This document shows, piece after piece, positions 35,551 to 42,912 of a stretch of DNA of 64,000 nt. A program made the position numbers and the translations under genes. Below the pieces are notes generated by a model. That model saw only the letters and a program-made list of their open reading frames with translations, did no database searches and was not told the origin of the DNA. Within the stretch, counting starts at the first letter, position 1; every line of letters starts with the position of its first letter. The stretch is from Ignavibacterium sp. (GTDB lineage Bacteria > Bacteroidota > Ignavibacteria > Ignavibacteriales > Ignavibacteriaceae), in the NCBI RefSeq assembly GCF_025998815.1, contig NZ_AP026678.1, forward strand, positions 1,364,001 to 1,428,000. Reading direction: 5' to 3'.

Positions 35551-35771
35551 GGTTCATCATAAAATCCTACACATTCAGTGCATTTATCAGGAACAATGTA
35601 ATAAAACTGATCAGAATAAAAACCTGTTGCTCCGGAAGGTGCAGGATCGCCTTCTCCGTAAGTCTGACCATTCATATCCCAATTGCTTCCTGCTTCGTAT
35701 ATTGCATCGTTTGGGCATTCGGGAAAACAAGCTCCACAATTGATGCATTCTTCAGTTATTCTGTATGCCAT
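35505..35771 (-). CDS. 2[4Fe-4S] ferredoxin 1, YfhL-type
   Basis: 88 residues. Two cluster motifs: C9-x2-C12-x2-C15-x3-C19 and C64-x2-C67-x8-C76-x3-C80; the eight-residue insertion in the second motif is typical of YfhL/Allochromatium-type low-potential ferredoxins. Soluble electron carrier. It is about 70% like the protein at 35943-36275 by eye, including the SGATGF linker, so the two arose by duplication. Each has its own terminator. Confidence 0.9.
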   Translation of the reverse strand: MAYRITEECINCGACFPECPNDAIYEAGSNWDMNGQTYGEGDPAPSGATGFYSDQFYYIVPDKCTECVGFYDEPQCVSNCPTDAVVKI

Positions 35772-35903
35772 TTTATCTCCAATAATAAATTTGATTTATT
35801 ATTTGCGAAGATAATGCCAAAATAATTTTGTGAAATTAAGGTAATAGTAAACAGCTTTGGAGTGAGGTTTCTCAGAAATGAAATAATGCGAAGATTAGTT
35901 TCT

Positions 35904-35937
35904 AAAAAATAAAAATGGGCATCGAAGTGATGCCCTG
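35904..35937 (-). terminator. Rho-independent terminator after ferredoxin 2
   Basis: Stem GGGCATC/GATGCCC (35917-35923 and 35929-35935), 5-base loop, followed on the minus strand by ATTTTTATTTTTT. It starts 5 bp past the ferredoxin 2 stop. Confidence 0.9.
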
Positions 35938-35942
35938 AATTT

Positions 35943-36275
35943 TTATCTTCCTAATGAATCGAGATATTCTTTCTTTTTGAGTAGTGTATCTTTATCCTCA
36001 ACATGTTTTGGATCAGGAACACAACAATCAACAGGACAAACGGCTGCACATTGTGGTTCGTCATGAAAACCGACACATTCAGTGCATTTGTCAGGAACAA
36101 TGTAGAAATAATCATTCGAGAAAAATCCTGTTGCACCGGAAGGAGCCGGATCATCCGGACCATAAGTTTTACCTGCTAATTCCCAATTTGTGCCACCTTC
36201 ATAAATTGCATTATTAGGGCATTCAGGTTCGCATGCACCGCAGTTGATGCATTCTTCAGTTATCATTATAGCCAT
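35943..36275 (-). CDS. 2[4Fe-4S] ferredoxin 2, YfhL-type with C-terminal extension
   Basis: 110 residues. Same cluster motifs as ferredoxin 1 (C9, C12, C15, C19; second motif CTECVGFHDEPQC), with about 25 more residues ending KKKEYLDSLGR and two extra cysteines in CCVPDPK. AAGGAG lies seven bases before the ATG. The extension could alter partner choice. No oxidoreductase that would use it is adjacent. Confidence 0.9.
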   Translation of the reverse strand: MAIMITEECINCGACEPECPNNAIYEGGTNWELAGKTYGPDDPAPSGATGFFSNDYFYIVPDKCTECVGFHDEPQCAAVCPVDCCVPDPKHVEDKDTLLKKKEYLDSLGR

Positions 36276-36381
36276 TTTTAGTCTCCTTAAAGTTAAATTC
36301 AGAAATAGAATAATTCTTAAAATCTCTTATGCATTTTATAAAAAGTATAAAACTTCATCAAGTCAATAGAATTATAGAAAA

Positions 36382-37083
36382 TTACCAGGAACCACTTGCA
36401 CCACCGCCGCCTGACGATCCTCCACCGCCGCTAAAACCTCCACCTCCGCCCCAACCACTTCCACCACTACTCCATCCTCCAAAACCACCACTACGATATA
36501 CTCCACCGGGCATTCCGCCTCCGCGCCTAAAAATAAATATAAATAAAATTATAAGAACAATAACAAAACCTATGGAAATCGAATCTTCATCCTGATTTGC
36601 ATTATCGGCAATATATTCACCACCAATAGCAGAAATAATTGCATTTATTCCGTCACTTATGGCGAGATAGTATTGTTCTGCTTTTAATCTTGGGACAATA
36701 ACATTTCGGATAATTGAAGAACATAGAGCATCTGGTAACACACCTTCCAAACCATAACCAACTTCAATTCTGAGTTTTCTGTCATCTTTTGCAATTAGAA
36801 GTAAAACACCATTATCATTCTTCTTAGTTCCAATTTTATTCTTGGTAAAAATTTCATTTGCGACCTCTTCAATCGGATATCCGCCGAGAGATGGAATCAT
36901 TAAAGTAACTAATTGATTTGAAGTTGTATCTTCGTATGTTTTTAACCGATAATTAAGGTCATCTAACTCTGATTTGTTGAGTGTGTTTGTTAAGTCAGTT
37001 GCCCACATTTTAATTGTGGGTATTTCAATCTGTGCAAAAGATTGAACGGAGAATAAAATTAAAATCAGAGTTAATCTTAACAT
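36382..37083 (-). CDS. TPM-domain protein (YgcG-like) with glycine-rich tail
   Basis: 233 residues. Signal peptide (LTLILILFSVQSFAQ), TPM domain (about 20-150; SLGGYPIEEVAN, GVLLLIAKDDRKLRIEVGYGLEG), one membrane helix (IGFVIVLIILFIFIF) and a Gly/Ser-rich tail. Such proteins pair with LemA genes, as here (3 bp away), and the duo is common but of unclear role; TPM has been linked to phosphatase activity and photosystem repair in plants. The tail makes a proline-rich shadow frame on the other strand. Confidence 0.88.
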   Translation of the reverse strand: MLRLTLILILFSVQSFAQIEIPTIKMWATDLTNTLNKSELDDLNYRLKTYEDTTSNQLVTLMIPSLGGYPIEEVANEIFTKNKIGTKKNDNGVLLLIAKDDRKLRIEVGYGLEGVLPDALCSSIIRNVIVPRLKAEQYYLAISDGINAIISAIGGEYIADNANQDEDSISIGFVIVLIILFIFIFRRGGGMPGGVYRSGGFGGWSSGGSGWGGGGGFSGGGGSSGGGGASGSW

Positions 37084-37086
37084 AGA

Positions 37087-37695
37087 TTAAAATTCTACTT
37101 TGGGCGGAACTTCAGCTCCCTGAACAGCTTTGAAATATTGCTTTTCACGAAAACCGAACATTCCCGCAAGCATCGATGCAGGAAATCTTTTAATCATAGT
37201 ATTGTATTCCTGCACAGCTTCGTTAAATCTTTTTCTTTCAACAGAGATTCTGTTTTCAGTTCCTTCAAGTTGTGCCTGAAGTTGAAGAAAGTTTTCATTA
37301 GCTTTTAGTTCGGGATAGTTCTCAACCACAGCTAATAATCTTGATAAGGCACTACTTAATTCTCCCTGAACTGATTGAAATTTTTCAAATGCCTGAGGAT
37401 CATTTAAAACTTCAGGAGTAACATTAAACTGTCCGACTCTTGCTCTTGCTTCTGTAACCTGAGTCAGAACTTCTTTTTCAAAATTAGCATAACCTTTAAC
37501 TGTATTTACCAGATTAGGTATTAAATCGGCTCTTCTTTGATATTGATTTTCTACCTGAGACCATTGCTTAAGAACATTTTGCTCGGATGCAACGAGATTG
37601 TTATACACACTGATTCCCCACATGACCAGAAGTATAATTCCGATTATTAGAACACCCCCAATGGCTAAACCAACAATTAGTCCTTTATTTTTCAT
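37087..37695 (-). CDS. lemA: LemA family protein
   Basis: 202 residues. N-terminal membrane helix (GLIVGLAIGGVLIIGIILLVMWG, given as GLAIGGVLIIGIILLVMWG), then the LemA helical bundle with NQYQRRADLIPNLVNTVKGYA (part: RRADLIPNLVNTVKGYA) and ENRISVERKRFNEAVQEYN. AGGAGG lies four bases before the ATG. Function is unknown; forms an operon with the TPM gene. Confidence 0.95.
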   Translation of the reverse strand: MKNKGLIVGLAIGGVLIIGIILLVMWGISVYNNLVASEQNVLKQWSQVENQYQRRADLIPNLVNTVKGYANFEKEVLTQVTEARARVGQFNVTPEVLNDPQAFEKFQSVQGELSSALSRLLAVVENYPELKANENFLQLQAQLEGTENRISVERKRFNEAVQEYNTMIKRFPASMLAGMFGFREKQYFKAVQGAEVPPKVEF

Positions 37696-37788
37696 TTAAC
37701 CTCCTGAATTCAGTGGTAATAATGTTGATTTTCGTTTAGTGAATATAATATTTGTTTATTCCATTTGCACTAAGAAAAATCCAGTTTT

Positions 37789-38622
37789 TTATGGTTTTAA
37801 TCCCATAAAATCATTTTGGAGAATAGAAAGTGTTTCATTTTTGATTAGAAGATTTTTTTCTTTGGCAAAATTTTCTGCATTTTGAAAATTTCCTCGATAA
37901 AACCTGAACCAAAGAAAATTTGCTGTAACAATTCCATCAAAAATTCTTTCTTCATTAAAAGCATTTATTGTCAGATATCCTGAAAAAATATTCCAGGCAA
38001 GTGATAATAATCCATTCAGATACTCGCCTGTGTAAATCTGTCCAAGCCCTGGTAAAATCATCGAACTGTATTTTGCAAAATCAACTGAATAAAATTTATT
38101 ATGAGTATTAAGACATAATTCAGCTAATTCAGTTTCATTTATTTGTTTGAAGATGTGATGTGCCTCTTCCCATTTATCAGAAAATAATTTGTTCCAGGCG
38201 CGCCAGTATTTTATTTCGCGCTGATGTTCTGTAAAACGATTATCATTTTCAAGTTCATCAAGAATTTTTTCTGCTCTTGAAGTTGAGCGACGCAAAATAT
38301 TAGTTCTAACCTGATAAATTTTACTTTCAAAAAATTGTTCCGGATTATTTGCACTCATCTCAGCTAAAGCAAAATATTTTATTGCATCCGAGAGTTTATT
38401 ACCTTCTTTGTAAGCAAGACCTATTTTGAAATTTGCTTCGTGCGAAAATTGTTTTGTCGAATCAAAAAACAACAATCTTTTATACTCTGTGATTGCGTCA
38501 AAATATTTTTCAGAAGTAAAAAGTGAATCAGCAATTCTTAACTGTTCTGACAGAAACTCCTGCGGGAATAAATTAACGACATTAACCAGCAGCAGAAAAA
38601 TTATTTTATTTACAAAAGTCAT
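37789..38622 (-). CDS. TPR/membrane protein B of the YidD-like cluster
   Basis: 277 residues. Signal peptide (FVNKIIFLLLVNVVNLFPQ), TPR-like helices (about 25-180: SEKYFDAITEYKRLLF, EANFKIGLAYKEGNKLSDA) and a C-terminal hydrophobic region starting ILPGLGQIYTGEYLNGLLS. That PGxGxIYTxEYxxG signature is shared with the gene just upstream, so the two are paralogs. It recalls TM2-like or DUF5683-type membrane segments. Function unknown. Overlaps the upstream paralog by 17 bp. Confidence 0.75.
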   Translation of the reverse strand: MTFVNKIIFLLLVNVVNLFPQEFLSEQLRIADSLFTSEKYFDAITEYKRLLFFDSTKQFSHEANFKIGLAYKEGNKLSDAIKYFALAEMSANNPEQFFESKIYQVRTNILRRSTSRAEKILDELENDNRFTEHQREIKYWRAWNKLFSDKWEEAHHIFKQINETELAELCLNTHNKFYSVDFAKYSSMILPGLGQIYTGEYLNGLLSLAWNIFSGYLTINAFNEERIFDGIVTANFLWFRFYRGNFQNAENFAKEKNLLIKNETLSILQNDFMGLKP

Positions 38623-39433
38623 ATTCCTTCACAAAATAATTTCTATTAATCAGAAAATCAGAAAGTGATTCAAGAAAATTAAAATCAACTTTTGCATTAA
38701 AAATCTGAGCCGAAGCAACTGAGCCATAAATATTTCCCAAATAAAATCCGCTGGCAATTCCAGTAAATAAGTAACCTCTGAATTTATGATCATTCTTAAA
38801 GTTATCATATGCCAGATAGGTAAATATTCCTGTTAACAAAAATGCAGTCACTCCATCACCATATTCTTCCGTATAAATTTTTCCCCAACCAGGAACAATT
38901 GCGGATAAAATTCCTGCAACTAATTCAGACTTGTAATCAGGATTTTTTCTTTGCTGATAAAACCTTTTTAATACAAAAAATTCTTCATCAGAATTCGAAA
39001 GCAATCTTTCCAAGTCATCAGTTTGATTTTTTACTAACTTTAATGCGATTTTAAGTTTTAATAATTCATTAAATGAATTTTCATCTTCATCAATTAACTT
39101 ATCCAGCGAAGTATCATCTTGATTCAGATAATAAATTTTTCCGATTTCCTTTAAAGAGTTATCATAAAAAAAAGATGATTGAGGAATTCTGGAGAAATAA
39201 TTCAAAGAATTTTCATAATCACCAATTATTGAATAGCTCTTAGCGATTTTATACAGAATTGTATCAGAGAGAAAAGTTTCCCCTAAAGAAATATATTCTT
39301 CCGCAGCACGAAGATAATCCTGTTCACAGAAAAGATAATCCGCAAAAAGTTTTTTGTTTTGTGGAGTATGTAAATTATTTAACTGGCAAAATGCCGGAAT
39401 ACTTATGAGCAGTGAAATAAAAATAATTTTCAT
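38606..39433 (-). CDS. TPR/membrane protein A of the YidD-like cluster
   Basis: 275 residues from the ATG at 39433, which shares one base with the TGA of the YidD-like gene. Signal peptide (IIFISLLISIPAFC), TPR-like helices, then IVPGWGKIYTEEYGDGVTA and two or three membrane segments, colinear with protein B. Likely inner-membrane anchored with the helical repeats in the periplasm. Not recognised as a named family. Confidence 0.75.
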   Translation of the reverse strand: MKIIFISLLISIPAFCQLNNLHTPQNKKLFADYLFCEQDYLRAAEEYISLGETFLSDTILYKIAKSYSIIGDYENSLNYFSRIPQSSFFYDNSLKEIGKIYYLNQDDTSLDKLIDEDENSFNELLKLKIALKLVKNQTDDLERLLSNSDEEFFVLKRFYQQRKNPDYKSELVAGILSAIVPGWGKIYTEEYGDGVTAFLLTGIFTYLAYDNFKNDHKFRGYLFTGIASGFYLGNIYGSVASAQIFNAKVDFNFLESLSDFLINRNYFVKEYDFCK

Positions 39434-39894
39434 CACTCAACAACTCTTTTGGGTGGGATGAATTTAATTTTGTTTTTATCAAGAGCGTAAAGAGTTGGAG
39501 GATCATAAAAGCGATAGTTTTTATAAACAGGATAATGTTCTTCTCTTGCAACAGGATTTGAATCTCTTGTGAAGCGATCAAAGAACATCAAAGCGCCCTG
39601 AATTAAATTTGTTTCCTCAATTGATTGAATGAGAAAAGAAGAACAGGATGGATGAAATGGACAATTGTCTCCATCAACATCAGATATTAAAATCCAATAA
39701 GCATTGATTAAAGTCTTTGAAAGAATATAAGAAAGAGAATTATCACTATATGAATAATCTCTTTGATGGTTTGATGTTTCTAACAAATAATTTGATTCGG
39801 TTTTTTCCCATCGTTGCCAGTCAGTCTGTGCAACTGAGCTGACAACGATAAGAAATGAAAAAGTTATCTGGATGAAAAATTTATTTTTGATCAA
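39433..39894 (-). CDS. yidD: YidD-like protein with signal peptide
   Basis: About 153 residues. NCPFHPSCSSFLIQSIEE and a later FFDRFTRDSNPVA, RFYDPP follow the YidD (membrane protein insertion efficiency factor) pattern CRFxPTCS...RCNP...YDP, though the last cysteine of the family is absent (SNP). Usual YidD is 70-90 residues and cytoplasmic; this one has an apparent signal peptide (FFIQITFSFLIVVSSVAQ) and extra residues, so it may act in the periplasm. No ATG is present; I use the TTG at 39894. It overlaps the acyl-CoA dehydrogenase by 14 bp and is coupled to proteins A and B. Confidence 0.7.
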   Translation of the reverse strand: MIKNKFFIQITFSFLIVVSSVAQTDWQRWEKTESNYLLETSNHQRDYSYSDNSLSYILSKTLINAYWILISDVDGDNCPFHPSCSSFLIQSIEETNLIQGALMFFDRFTRDSNPVAREEHYPVYKNYRFYDPPTLYALDKNKIKFIPPKRVVE

Positions 39895-41026
39895 GTAATG
39901 CACGAGCAATTACTATTCGTTGAATCTCGGATGTTCCTTCATAAATTTCTGTAATCTTTGCGTCACGGAGATATCTTTCTACAAGATATTCTCTCACATA
40001 ACCGTAACCACCGTGAATCTGAATTGCTTCCAACGCACATTCAACAGCTATTTTTGAAGCATAAAGTTTTGCCATCGCTGCTTCTTTGTAATAAGGTTTA
40101 CCAGCATCCTTCAACGCAGCAGCTTTTAATGTAAGAAGCTTTGCAGCATCAACTTTAACAGCCATATCCGCCAGCTTAAATTGAATCGCCTGAAAGTTTG
40201 AAATCTCCTGTCCGAATGCTTTTCTTTGTTTTGAATACTTCAATGCAGCTTCAAGTGATGCTTCAGCAATGCCAATTGCCTGAGCAGCAATTCCGATTCT
40301 TCCGCCATTCAGAGTATTCATTGCAAAGTTAAAACCTTTTCCTTCTTCCCAAACAAGATTTTGTGCCGGAACTCTGCAATTTTCAAAAGTTAAAGAACAA
40401 GTATCAGAGCTTCTGATTCCAAGTTTATCTTCTTTAACTCCGTGACCGAAACCTTCGAAACCCTTTTCAACTACAAAAGTTGAAATTCCTTTGTGACCTT
40501 TTGATTTGTCAGTAGTAGCCATTACCAAAACATAATCAGCAGTGGTTCCATTTGTAATCCAGTTTTTTATTCCATTCAATACATAGTAGTCACCATCTTT
40601 ATCAGCAGTAGTTTTTTGTTTTGTCGCATCACTTCCTGCTTCAGGTTCGGAAAGAGCAAAAGCTCCAAGTTTTTCACCTTTTGCTAAAGGTATAAGATAT
40701 TTTTCTTTGATATAAGGTGAACCATATTTTTCCAATCCATAACAAACAAGTGAGTTATTAACAGACATAATAACACCAACACTCGCATCAACTTTCGAAA
40801 TTTCAATCATAGCAAGTACGTAACTAATCGTATCGAGTCCTGCGCCTCCAAATTCAGGAGGAACCATCATTCCCATAAAGCCAAGTTCGCCCATCTTTTT
40901 TACAATCTCATACGGAAATTCAGCTTTAATATCCCGCTCAACAGCAGAGGGCGCGATTTCATTCTGAGCAAAATCGCGTGCTGATTCCTGAATCATTAAT
41001 TGTTCTTCAGTGAAATTGAATTCCAT
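39881..41026 (-). CDS. Acyl-CoA dehydrogenase
   Basis: 381 residues. FAD enzyme oxidising acyl-CoA to trans-2-enoyl-CoA. GAFALSEPEAGSDA, WITNGTTADYVLVMA, RKAFGQEISNFQAIQF and the catalytic base glutamate in EIYEGTSEIQR identify the short/medium-chain (butyryl-CoA) type. Electron transfer flavoprotein is not in the window. It faces rlmN divergently and is followed by the YidD-like cluster, an overlap that is probably coincidental. Confidence 0.94.
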   Translation of the reverse strand: MEFNFTEEQLMIQESARDFAQNEIAPSAVERDIKAEFPYEIVKKMGELGFMGMMVPPEFGGAGLDTISYVLAMIEISKVDASVGVIMSVNNSLVCYGLEKYGSPYIKEKYLIPLAKGEKLGAFALSEPEAGSDATKQKTTADKDGDYYVLNGIKNWITNGTTADYVLVMATTDKSKGHKGISTFVVEKGFEGFGHGVKEDKLGIRSSDTCSLTFENCRVPAQNLVWEEGKGFNFAMNTLNGGRIGIAAQAIGIAEASLEAALKYSKQRKAFGQEISNFQAIQFKLADMAVKVDAAKLLTLKAAALKDAGKPYYKEAAMAKLYASKIAVECALEAIQIHGGYGYVREYLVERYLRDAKITEIYEGTSEIQRIVIARALLDQK

Positions 41027-41134
41027 AAAAACCTCTTTGATTGAATTATGAAGATATACTATTGATTCAAAAATAATTTTTTAATTTGTGTATATCAATT
41101 AAAGATTAAGATGTAAACAATAATTTTTCAAACT

Positions 41135-41165
41135 TTTGTTTGATTTAAGATTAATCTTATTTTTG
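41135..41165 (+). promoter_or_regulatory. Bacteroidota-type promoter candidate for rlmN
   Basis: TTTG at 41135-41138, a 19 base spacer and TATTTTTG at 41158-41165 match the TTTG/TAnnTTTG sigma-A consensus of Bacteroidota. The ATG is 28 bases downstream. A 14 bp palindrome TAAGATTAATCTTA (41146-41159) sits in the spacer and could be an operator. Confidence 0.45.
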
Positions 41166-41193
41166 CTCAAATCCTTTATGAAATATAGGTGCT

Positions 41194-42291
41194 ATGCAAA
41201 ATAACATTACAACTGAGGAACCCGTCGTTAAGACGATGCTAAAGGGATTAACCCTTAAAGAGCTTAAAGATTTCTTCTCAGCCGTTGGGGAAAAAAGATT
41301 CAGGGGTGAACAGGTTTTCGAATGGCTTTATGGTCATATGGTTCAAAGTTTTGATGATATGGCCAACATTCCGAAATATCTCCGAAAGAAAATGAATGTT
41401 TACTGCGAACTGAATACTCTCCGTTTTTTAACAAAACAGGAATCACCATCAACAGGTACCACAAAATATATCTTTGAAACAAACGATGGACATAAAATTG
41501 AAGCCGTCGTAATTCCGGATTCCAAAAGAACAACACTTTGTATTTCAACTCAGGTTGGCTGTCCACTTGACTGTCAGTTTTGTGCAACAGGATTGATGGG
41601 TTACAAAAGAAATCTTTCTGCCGGAGAAATTTTCGATCAGTATTTACTTGCATCAAAAGATTACACAAAGTCTCCGATAACCAACATCGTTTATATGGGA
41701 ATGGGCGAACCACTTCTCAACTTTCAGAATACATTAAAATCGCTTCAGATATTTGCAGAAGAAAAAACAAGAGGAATCAGTCTTAAGAAAATTACTGTTT
41801 CAACTGCCGGAATCGCACCAAAAATTGTTGAACTCGCTGATTCGGGAATTAGAGTAAAGCTTGCTCTTTCACTTCATTCTCTCTTTGAAGAAACCAGAAG
41901 CAAAATAATGCCTATTACACGAAAGTACTCGATAAGTGAAAACCTAGAAGCTATCAGATATTATTCTAAACAAACCGGAACGCGGATTACTTTTGAATAT
42001 GTTATGCTCAAAGATATTAACGACAGAGAAGATGATTTTCATGCCTTAGTAAGATTGTGTAAATCTCTTCCCTGCAAACTGAATGTTATTCCTTTTAACT
42101 CAATTGCTCATATGTTTCCGCAAGGATTAGCATCTGAACTTCGTCCGTCTTCAAAAATCAGAATTGATGAATTTGTAAGAAAGTTAAGAGAAAAAGATAT
42201 TACGGTAACTGTCAGATATACACAAGGTGATGATATTGCAGCAGCTTGTGGTCAGCTTGCATATAAAATAGAACAAAATTCAGATGCGTAA
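41194..42291 (+). CDS. rlmN: 23S rRNA/tRNA adenine C2-methyltransferase RlmN
   Basis: 365 residues. Radical SAM enzyme methylating A2503 of 23S rRNA and A37 of tRNAs. Cluster motif C-PLD-C-QF-C in STQVGCPLDCQFCATG; the methyl-carrying cysteine is in the C-terminal AACGQL, and VYMGMGEPL is typical. Length is usual. Overlaps the SpoU gene by 8 bp. Confidence 0.97.
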   Translation: MQNNITTEEPVVKTMLKGLTLKELKDFFSAVGEKRFRGEQVFEWLYGHMVQSFDDMANIPKYLRKKMNVYCELNTLRFLTKQESPSTGTTKYIFETNDGHKIEAVVIPDSKRTTLCISTQVGCPLDCQFCATGLMGYKRNLSAGEIFDQYLLASKDYTKSPITNIVYMGMGEPLLNFQNTLKSLQIFAEEKTRGISLKKITVSTAGIAPKIVELADSGIRVKLALSLHSLFEETRSKIMPITRKYSISENLEAIRYYSKQTGTRITFEYVMLKDINDREDDFHALVRLCKSLPCKLNVIPFNSIAHMFPQGLASELRPSSKIRIDEFVRKLREKDITVTVRYTQGDDIAAACGQLAYKIEQNSDA

Positions 42292-42826
42292 GCTTACCCA
42301 CGATGAAATTTCATTAAAACGAAGCAAACCAGAAGATATTCCTTCGGTTAAAAAACTTCCGGTTTATGTAATCCTTAATTCAATAAGAAGTAATTACAAT
42401 GTCGGCTCAATTTTCCGTACTTCGGATGGAGCGATGATTGAAAAACTTTACTTATGTGGTTACACGCCTCATCCTCCCAAAAAAGAAATTCTTAAAACAG
42501 CGCTTGGTGCAACAGAAAGTGTAAAATGGGAATACATCAATGACCCATTAACTATTATCAAAAAATTAAAAAATAAAGGAATAAAAATCTGTGCACTTGA
42601 ACTAACTGAGAACAGCAGACCTTATTATGAAATAAGTAAAAATGATTTTCCTCTTGCTCTTGTAGTAGGAAATGAAATTACAGGAGTTTCTCAGGAAATT
42701 CTTGATCACTGTGATTTCTCAATTGAAATTCCTCAATATGGAATAAAACAATCACTTAATGTTGCAGTAGCTTACGGAATAGCTGTTTATCAGATGCGTA
42801 AAATTTATGATGAATATGATTTCTAA
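42284..42826 (+). CDS. SpoU/TrmH-family RNA 2'-O-methyltransferase
   Basis: 180 residues, SPOUT fold alone without an extra substrate domain. Motif 1 NVGSIFRTSDG, motif 2 LALVVGNEITGVSQEIL, motif 3 IEIPQYGIKQSLNVAVAYG. It may modify tRNA or rRNA; position is not predictable (TrmH, TrmL and RlmB paralogs look alike). Cotranscribed with rlmN. Confidence 0.92.
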   Translation: MRKLTHDEISLKRSKPEDIPSVKKLPVYVILNSIRSNYNVGSIFRTSDGAMIEKLYLCGYTPHPPKKEILKTALGATESVKWEYINDPLTIIKKLKNKGIKICALELTENSRPYYEISKNDFPLALVVGNEITGVSQEILDHCDFSIEIPQYGIKQSLNVAVAYGIAVYQMRKIYDEYDF

Positions 42827-42912
42827 CTGAAATTATTCATTATCCAATACTTTTTTTGAAAATAAAAATACTGTAGATTTATTTAGTTGTTCGGAACTGA
42901 TTAATTATCCAG

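Noticed and set aside
36329-36595. Plus-strand frame with many proline codons
   Set aside because: It is the complement of the glycine-rich tail of the TPM protein and has no independent support.
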